Positions 58,506-64,000 of a stretch of DNA of 64,000 bases are shown piece after piece. The first letter of the stretch is position 1. The number at the start of each line of letters is the position of its first letter. The stretch comes from Holophaga sp. Its GTDB lineage: Bacteria; Acidobacteriota; Holophagae; Holophagales; Holophagaceae. Location: positions 76,628 to 140,627 of the forward strand of contig JADKBC010000006.1 in the NCBI GenBank assembly GCA_016715205.1. Direction: 5' to 3'. The position numbers and the translations under genes were made by a program. Under the pieces are notes generated by a model that saw only the letters and a program-made list of their open reading frames with translations, was not told the DNA's origin and made no database searches.

Positions 58506-60467
58506 TTATTTCGCGGGCTTGGTCTCCTTCTGAAGGCGCTCAAGGCGCTTCTGCATTTGTTCGATGGCTTTCTTCAGTGCATCGATCTCGACCTTGGGAT
58601 CGTCACCCTGACTGCGCAGCACCATGACCTCGTGATTGACAGCCTTTTTGTCGCCCTTGCGGATGATGATGCGATGCTCCTTCCCCGGGGCTTGCATGTC
58701 CACGTCTTCCACATCCAGATCCATGTCGAGGTGCATGTCCTCGCCCTCCAAGGGAGCGCCCTCCTGGTCTGAGCGAAGCACGATGATCTTCTTGTGCTCT
58801 TTGCGGGCACCCTCGGCCACCTGTCGTGCATGGTCAGCATCGGTTTTGGCCTTCTCCACGATGACCTTGATACGCTCGGCGTCAAATTCCTTGGCATGGC
58901 GGTCGGCGAGTTTTCGCGCCTGGGCCGCCACCTCCTTGGCCTGCTTGGCGACGTCCTCCTGGAGGCGGGCGATGTCGGCTTCCGAAACACCTTTGGCCAG
59001 GCGCTTTTCTGCGAGCAGTTTGGCCTTTTCTTCCAGCAGTTTGGCCCGGGCTTGCAGTTCCTTCTCAGCCTTGGGGTCGGGCATCTTCACGCGCAGGGTG
59101 CGATGCAGTCCGTCGGTGTCGCCCTCGTGGAACTGGAATCGCTGAGCGGCTTCCAGCCCGCTGATCAGCCAGGCTTCCGCCTGGGGATCGGGCGCCTGCT
59201 CCTTGCCGTCCAGCATCCAGATGCGTTTTTCTCCCTCGGCCCCCCGTTCGGCCAGGAAGGATCGGAGTCGATCCCCATCCTTGCCCTCGATCAGGAGCCG
59301 TGCGCCTTCCTCCAGGGCCACGGGTGGTTTCGCCTGGGGTTGAATCTTCATATCTCCCTTCATTTCGATCTTCAGTTTTCGCGGGTGGTGGGTGCCGTCG
59401 TCCACCTTGACGGCCACGATCTTCTTAATTTCCTGGCGCTCAGCCTGGGGTGCAGCCTTGGGGGCCGGGTCCTGCTGGCGGAAGCCCAGGGTGCTGGCGG
59501 CCCCGAGCATCGACACCGCCAAAGCGGCCAGCAGACCGGCGCGGGCGGCGGGTGAGGGGGGAAGTTTTGGGGCAAGGATGCGGCGGATGCGATTCATGAG
59601 GGTGCCTCCGGTGGCCGCGAGGGCCAGGCTGGGGTTCGATTCGAGGGTGGGGCGGATTTCCTCCAGGGCCGCCAGGGCCCGGGCATACAGCAGGGGATCT
59701 CCGCACAGGGAAACGGCAATGTCATCGCAACAGTTCTCGCGCTCCGCGCGGACCTGAGCGGAAAGCCACCAGACCGCAGGGTGGAAGAAAAGCAGCACTT
59801 CCACCACGGACTGAAGCAGGTTCACAAGGTAATCGTGGCGCCGCACATGGGCCAGTTCATGGGCCAGGATGGCCTCCAGTGCCTGGGGCTCCATGGCCGT
59901 GAAAATCGCCGCGGGTACCAGGATCAAGGGGCGGAACCAGCCCAAAACCATGGGCACTTCCACGGCCAGGGATTTCATCATGCGAACGGGGCGCTTGATG
60001 GCCAGGCGTTGCACCAGTTCCCCCAGGCAGCGCTGCCAGTGAGGTTCCACCGGTACAGCATCGAGCCAGCGGAGGCGCTGCATCCAAAGCCAACCCCCGG
60101 CCAACCGCAGGCTCATGACCGCCACTCCCGCGGTCCAGGCCGCAATGAGCCAAGGCAGCAAGGGCGTGAGAGGGCTGGTGGCAGGCACCGCCGAGGATCT
60201 GACCAGGAACAGGGTCAACTCGCCTCCCTCCTGGCCCTGGGCGCCAAGGCTCAGGGGTGTCCAGAGCAGAAGGAAGGTCGTCACGGGCAGGGTCAGCATC
60301 AACAACAGTGCCCCGCACCCAAACAGGTACCGGGCCTGGGAACCCCGACTGCGCAGCATCCGCAGCCCAATCCAGGTCATGGCGCCTACAGCCAGGCACT
60401 GCCAAAGGGAATGGATCAGGGCCCACCCCAGCGCCGCACCCAGGGAGGAATTCAGGAAGGGCGTCAT
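58506..60467 (-). CDS. BlaR1-like M56 membrane metallopeptidase with long coiled-coil tail
   Basis: A 653-residue protein. Four membrane helices lie in residues 10-125 and 280-330; between them is the zinc site HELAH (203-207) and the downstream AERENCCDD that supplies the Glu ligand. In place of a penicillin-binding sensor, the C-terminal 310 residues are Lys/Glu/Ala-rich coiled coil with acidic patches. Such proteins cleave the partner BlaI repressor on a signal. It overlaps blaI by ATGA, so both make one operon. Confidence 0.9.
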   Translation of the reverse strand: MTPFLNSSLGAALGWALIHSLWQCLAVGAMTWIGLRMLRSRGSQARYLFGCGALLLMLTLPVTTFLLLWTPLSLGAQGQEGGELTLFLVRSSAVPATSPLTPLLPWLIAAWTAGVAVMSLRLAGGWLWMQRLRWLDAVPVEPHWQRCLGELVQRLAIKRPVRMMKSLAVEVPMVLGWFRPLILVPAAIFTAMEPQALEAILAHELAHVRRHDYLVNLLQSVVEVLLFFHPAVWWLSAQVRAERENCCDDIAVSLCGDPLLYARALAALEEIRPTLESNPSLALAATGGTLMNRIRRILAPKLPPSPAARAGLLAALAVSMLGAASTLGFRQQDPAPKAAPQAERQEIKKIVAVKVDDGTHHPRKLKIEMKGDMKIQPQAKPPVALEEGARLLIEGKDGDRLRSFLAERGAEGEKRIWMLDGKEQAPDPQAEAWLISGLEAAQRFQFHEGDTDGLHRTLRVKMPDPKAEKELQARAKLLEEKAKLLAEKRLAKGVSEADIARLQEDVAKQAKEVAAQARKLADRHAKEFDAERIKVIVEKAKTDADHARQVAEGARKEHKKIIVLRSDQEGAPLEGEDMHLDMDLDVEDVDMQAPGKEHRIIIRKGDKKAVNHEVMVLRSQGDDPKVEIDALKKAIEQMQKRLERLQKETKPAK

Positions 60468-60844
60468 CCTTCACCTCCCTCGGCCCGGTCCAATAGTCTG
60501 CGAATTTCCTCCAGTTCCTGCTTGGAGGTGCGTTTGGCATGCAGGGCTTGGATCACGAGCTTGGCCGCCGAGCCCCCAAAGGCCCGTTCCATCAGATCCC
60601 CCAGCAGGGAACGCTGGGTTTGTGTTTCCGACTGGGTAGCCGCAAACACATGGCTGCGCTCGGTTTCGTCACGCAGTACCAAACCTTTCTCGGTCATGAC
60701 CTGGAGGCTTTTGAGTACCGTGGTGTAGCCCAGGTCTCGGTCGCCAGACAGCACCTCGTGGATCTGGCGCACGGTGCTGGGGCCGCGGTCCCACAGCACA
60801 TTCAAGACAGCCAGTTCCGCATCGGTGGGTCGGGGCAGGTTCAT
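60464..60844 (-). CDS. BlaI/MecI-family repressor
   Basis: A 126-residue winged-helix repressor. PTDAELAVLNVLWDRGPSTVRQIHEVL and GYTTVLKSLQVMTEKGLV are the typical BlaI helices; the C-terminal dimerising region is normal. Removal by the M56 protease switches on the operon. GGAGG precedes the ATG. Operators lie immediately upstream. Confidence 0.93.
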   Translation of the reverse strand: MNLPRPTDAELAVLNVLWDRGPSTVRQIHEVLSGDRDLGYTTVLKSLQVMTEKGLVLRDETERSHVFAATQSETQTQRSLLGDLMERAFGGSAAKLVIQALHAKRTSKQELEEIRRLLDRAEGGEG

Positions 60845-60861
60845 GGGGCCTCCAAGAGGAC

Positions 60862-60899
60862 TACGACGAGAAGCGTACGACGATCGCCGTAGATGTCAA
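60862..60899 (-). promoter_or_regulatory. BlaI promoter with two overlapping operators
   Basis: On the minus strand TTGACA (60899-60894) and TACGCT (60877-60872) form a sigma70 promoter with a 16-base spacer. Two 16-base sites of the form TAC-N10-GTA fill the region: TACGGCGATCGTCGTA (60891-60876) and TACGCTTCTCGTCGTA (60877-60862). They match the TAC/GTA-ended dyads bound by BlaI/MecI, so the operon is probably self-repressed. Confidence 0.7.
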
Positions 60900-61069
60900 T
60901 GCGAATCCCGGTGGAAAAGTTCCGGTTCCGCCCAAAACCCAGCGCCAGCGGTCACCAAACTCACTGCCACAGGCTGCGGCGCCGAAACCTGTGAATGGTT
61001 GTATGCAGGACCGTTTCCTTAACTCCCGCTCCTTGCCCTTCAAGAAAACCAGATACGCAGGAGATCCCC

Positions 61070-61465
61070 ATGCCTTTCGCAGAATTTACCGATGATTTGC
61101 GAGTGGGTTACGGCGAAATCGATCACCAGCATGCGGCGCTTTTCGATGCGGTGAACCACCTCCACGAAGCGCTCCGGGCGGGGCGTTCCCGTCAGGAAAT
61201 GGGGGATATCCTCGCGTTTCTGCGCGCCTACACCGTGGACCATTTCCAATCGGAAGAGGCTGTCATGCGGGAAACGGGCTATCCCGGCCTTGAAGCTCAT
61301 CGGGCGCTCCACGAAGGTCTCCTTCAACAGGTCAAGGAACTCGAGGGAAAGTACGCGGCCGGCACCATGACCCTTTCGATCATGACCATGCACTTTCTGA
61401 AGGATTGGCTCACCAACCACATCAGGATGAGGATCAAAACTCGCGGACTTTTGCGGGCCCGGTGA
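61070..61465 (+). CDS. Bacteriohemerythrin (C-terminus altered by three small frame breaks)
   Basis: A 131-residue O2-binding diiron protein. Ligand positions are H21 (IDHQHAALF), H58 and E62 (HFQSEEAVM), H77 and H81 (HRALHEGLL), H108 (MHFLKDWL) and H117 in NHI. The usual Asp five residues after H117 is replaced by Ile because the frame slips at 61423. Adding one base at each of three homopolymer runs restores NHIQDEDQKLADFLRAR and the same stop. AGGAGATCCCC precedes the ATG. The gene itself is probably intact. Confidence 0.85.
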   Translation: MPFAEFTDDLRVGYGEIDHQHAALFDAVNHLHEALRAGRSRQEMGDILAFLRAYTVDHFQSEEAVMRETGYPGLEAHRALHEGLLQQVKELEGKYAAGTMTLSIMTMHFLKDWLTNHIRMRIKTRGLLRAR

Positions 61466-61589
61466 TGGTTCCTGACCGTGGGCGTTTTTCGCGGGGTCGC
61501 CAACGGCCACCGCTGCTTGGTATGAAGTTCAGCCCCTTGTGGTGTTTCCCTCAGGGGCTCAGTCTTTCCTGGGTAGATGAGGTGGACCC

Positions 61590-62912
61590 ATGTCCGAGCA
61601 GCCAGCAGCATCCCTTCAGCTTTCCCAGGCGACCTGGAAGGAATTTCCTTCCATCGCCATCCTTCCCTTTGTGGTTTGAGCCAGGCCCACCGGGAAGGCC
61701 ATTTTGCGAAGGCTTTGCCGAGGAAATCATCAAGGGCTGAGCCGGGTGGATGGCTTGCGGGTGCTTTCCGCACTTCTTCCTTTCTGTACCAGGGATTCCC
61801 GACTTGGGCCCGGAGGAAATTGCACGACACCTCGGCGCCCAGTTCCTGCTCACGGGCAGTTCTCTCCAGAAGGAAGGCGCGCGGTTGGCGGTCAGGGCCG
61901 AACTGTTTGCGGCGGAGGGCAACGGTCGTCTGGTCGCAGCGGGTGGCGCGGGAAGGGTCGGATATTTTCGCCCTGGTGGCAGAGCTGATCGACGCCATCG
62001 CCACCACCTTCGGGTATCAAGGCGCCCGCGTTCAACCACCTCCCGTGAACCTGGAAGCCTACGATTCCTACCTCAAGGGCGTCACTACTATTTCTGGTTC
62101 AGCCGCCAGGGCATGGGCCTCGCCATCCAAGGAATTTGAAAAGGCCCTGAACCTGGACGCCACCTACGCGGCGGCCTGGGCGGGGTTGGCCTTTTGCGCC
62201 GCCTATCTTTACATCTATGTGGATCGCTCCGAAACCCATCGCACGCAGGCTGAAACCGCCAGCCAGCGGGCCTTGGCGCTGGACCCGCAGCTAGCCGAAG
62301 CGCACGTGGCCCGAGGGGTGGCACTGTCCGCTTCTGGAAAGCATGGTGAGGCCGAGGAGGCCTTTGAAACCGCCCTGCGCTTGGATGCGAACCTTTACGA
62401 AGCCTACTACTTTTACGCTCGGCACTGCTTTGCGGTGGGGCGGCCCGAGGAGGCCATTCAATATTTTGAATGGGCAGCGGCGTGCGTCCCGAGGTTATCA
62501 GGCGGCGCTACTGGTGGCCCAGGTCTACGGCAGCCTCGGCATCTTGGATGAAGCCGAGGCGGCACGTCGACAGGGCTTAGCCTAGTGGAGGCCAGGCTGA
62601 AACATGCGCCCAGGATGCCAGGGCCGTATACTGGGCGCCAATGCGCTGGTGGCCTTGGGTGATCGTGAGACTGGGCTGGATTGGGCACGAAGGGCCCGCA
62701 ACCCTCGATCCAGACGATTCCATGCTGCTTTACAACTTGGGCTGCATTCATGCCCCTGGCGGAGAAGCTCGAAGAAGCCCTGGATTGCCTGAGTCTGGCC
62801 GTTGCGGCGGGCCTCTCGGAAAAAAGTGGTTCCTTCACGATGGCGATTTGGAGGTTCTCACGCGCATCCTCGCTTCAAGGAACTCGTGCGATCCCTGGAC
62901 GACGAGAGCTGA
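61590..62912 (+). pseudogene. TolB-like/TPR protein gene broken by many frame shifts
   Basis: Starts MSEQPAASLQLSQATWKEF then SIAILPF, the TolB-like opening used by acidobacterial cyclase- and kinase-linked proteins. The rest is readable only by changing frame at least eight times: FCEGFAEEIIKG, LSRVDGLRVLS, DLGPEEIARHLGAQFLLTGS, then VNLEAYDSYLKG and TPR units (ATYAAAWAGLAFCAAYLY, AEAHVARGVALSASGKHGEA), later LVALGDRETGLDWARRA, DDSMLLYNLGCIH and the end HPRFKELVRSLDDES. The encoded protein looks well conserved between breaks, so the breaks may be read errors. GAGGTG precedes the start. Confidence 0.7.
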
Positions 62913-62965
62913 AGGACCCGCCCAGAATCACCCGCAATTTTGAAGGGCATCGTGGAAGGCTTGAA

Positions 62966-64000
62966 TCAGGCCTTGATGGGCTTGCCGTTCAGCTGGGCAG
63001 GCTCGAAGCGCCAATCCTTGGCGTAGTCGGTTACAGTGGAACGAAGAGTTCCTCCGGGCCCTCAGCGCCTCAACCGACTGCGGCATCCCTTGCTCATCAA
63101 TGGTGATTGAAATCACCACCGTGCCCTGAATGCGCTTGGCTTTGGCGTCCACAGGATAAGCCGGTGGTTTGGGCTGGAAAGCGACTTTAATTCGGCTGAA
63201 ATCAAACTCCGCCACGCCCTGCGCGATTGGTGCCTCAGTAGAGACGGCTCGGGCCAGAATCTCCATAGTGGCGCTGGGCCCCTTTGTGCTTGGAATGGTT
63301 GGCATGGGCGTGGCAGATGTCTTGTCACCTTTGAGGGAGAACAGGAGGTTCAACTGAAAGACTTGATCCGCTGTTTTGCCTTTGGAGGCCGCGGCCTTAA
63401 ACCGCCAACCTTAGGCGTAGGCGGTGGCAGTGGCATGGAGTTCTTGGGGACCTTGCATCACCTCCACTCGGTTTGGTATTCGGACCCGTCTACGTGCAGC
63501 CGAAGCACTACGAGCCCCTGGATGTTTTTGGCGCGGGCCTCCTGGGACAGGGCGGCGGAGGTGGTTGATAGGCAATGCGCAGGCTCGGGGCTGGCGCCTT
63601 GGCGGCCGTGGAAGGGCCTTCTTGGCCGCCGTGGCCTGTTGGGCGGTGAGGGCGACCGCGCTGATGAGAGACACCCACCAAGGTCATGGCCAGTCCGCAG
63701 AGGAAGGTGCCTGAACTTCTTGAGGACGGAAGAGACGGGTGATTCGGAACGCCGAGTTTTCCTTGGGGCGGCCGCCAGGGCCGGTTCGGGGGTTCGAGTG
63801 AAGGGATCGCCGCAGGCGCTCCAGGAGTGGAAAGCCTTCGGCCAGGATCATGGGATCTCCGCATGGCGCCGCCGCATCGTCGCAGCAGTGTTCGCAGGTT
63901 CCCGAATCTCGCGGCTGAGCCACCAGGCGGCGGGATGAAAGAACAGGGAAAGCCTCTGCAAGCACTGCAGAAGATTGGCCAAGTAATCGAGGCGTTGGAT
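62966..64000 (-). pseudogene. M56 peptidase-TonB gene broken by frame shifts, partial
   Basis: Runs off the right edge. From the edge inwards: YLANLLQCLQRLSLFFHPA and AAWWLSREIRE, a frame break, then HCCDDAAAPCGDPMILAEGF (the M56 family segment), a broken low-complexity part, then a TonB C-terminal domain: PPAYPVDAKAKRIQGTVVIS, another frame break and TVTDYAKDWRFEPAQLNGKP with stop at 62968-62966. M56-TonB fusions are known in Bacteroidetes, Acidobacteriota and others. The breaks are of the same single-base type as in the two genes before it. Confidence 0.7.

Noticed and set aside
1..64000. CRISPR array, prophage, transposase or integrated element
   Set aside because: No regularly spaced repeats, no phage structural or integrase genes and no transposase motifs were seen; tRNA-Gln is not followed by an integrase or a repeated 3' end.

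Overview
This is a GC-rich, gene-dense bacterial chromosome segment from a Gram-negative aerobe or facultative anaerobe. It carries complex I genes, ETF-ubiquinone oxidoreductase, a heptose kinase for LPS, outer-membrane barrels and TonB-type genes. The mix of FHA, PilZ, GGDEF, TolB-like TPR and M56/TonB families, together with the gene order, suggests Acidobacteriota of the Holophaga/Geothrix type. That placement is an inference from gene content, not from a marker comparison.

Left part (1-11.3 kb): the tail of a CNT nucleoside transporter, a DMT exporter, and a complex I cluster split in two. nuoABCD (10.6-7.8 kb) and nuoEF (3.7-1.7 kb) lie on the same strand but are separated by an alginate-export-like porin, an MFS exporter, a MarR regulator, YceI and a double CDGSH protein. 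A SPOR protein and asnS follow.

12.6-20.3 kb is a compact chemosensory operon without receptor, CheR or CheB. In order of transcription it encodes an FHA-GAF-adenylate cyclase, a PilZ-REC fusion, a CheZ-like protein with a FliM-type CheY-binding peptide, a triple-CheW protein, CheA and a CheW-CheZ fusion. The unusual domain joins make it one of the two best candidates here for an undescribed system.

20.3-31.7 kb: rimO-pgpA, a secreted double retropepsin-like protein, an XPB-type helicase divergent from a partner that shares its N-terminal domain, an ECF sigma/membrane-protein pair, family-4 UDG, a PilZ protein, rplI and HU. The HU tail and terminator are duplicated 195 bp downstream.

31.7-43.7 kb is mainly housekeeping and envelope: holB, tmk, a zinc-ribbon protein, the heptose kinase rfaE1, a Trm112-like protein, ETF-QO, lepB, murA and prs. 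It also holds the second best candidate, an L,D-transpeptidase (YkuD) domain fused in frame to a complete MurC-like ligase. 43.7-48.5 kb is a five-gene unit of two unknown proteins, two FHA-diguanylate cyclases and a Hanks kinase. tRNA-Gln(CTG), murI, prmA, a three-armed palindrome, a sigma54 activator, DUF1573, SPFH and HtrA proteins, and a Fur regulator follow.

The last 3.6 kb holds an intact BlaI/M56 pair with clear operators, then a hemerythrin, a TolB-like TPR gene and a second M56-TonB gene. All three show many single-base frame breaks. In the hemerythrin three missing bases cancel out, so under-called homopolymers are more likely than true gene decay. No CRISPR array, prophage, transposase or rRNA was seen, and no gene-free stretch longer than about 230 bp.
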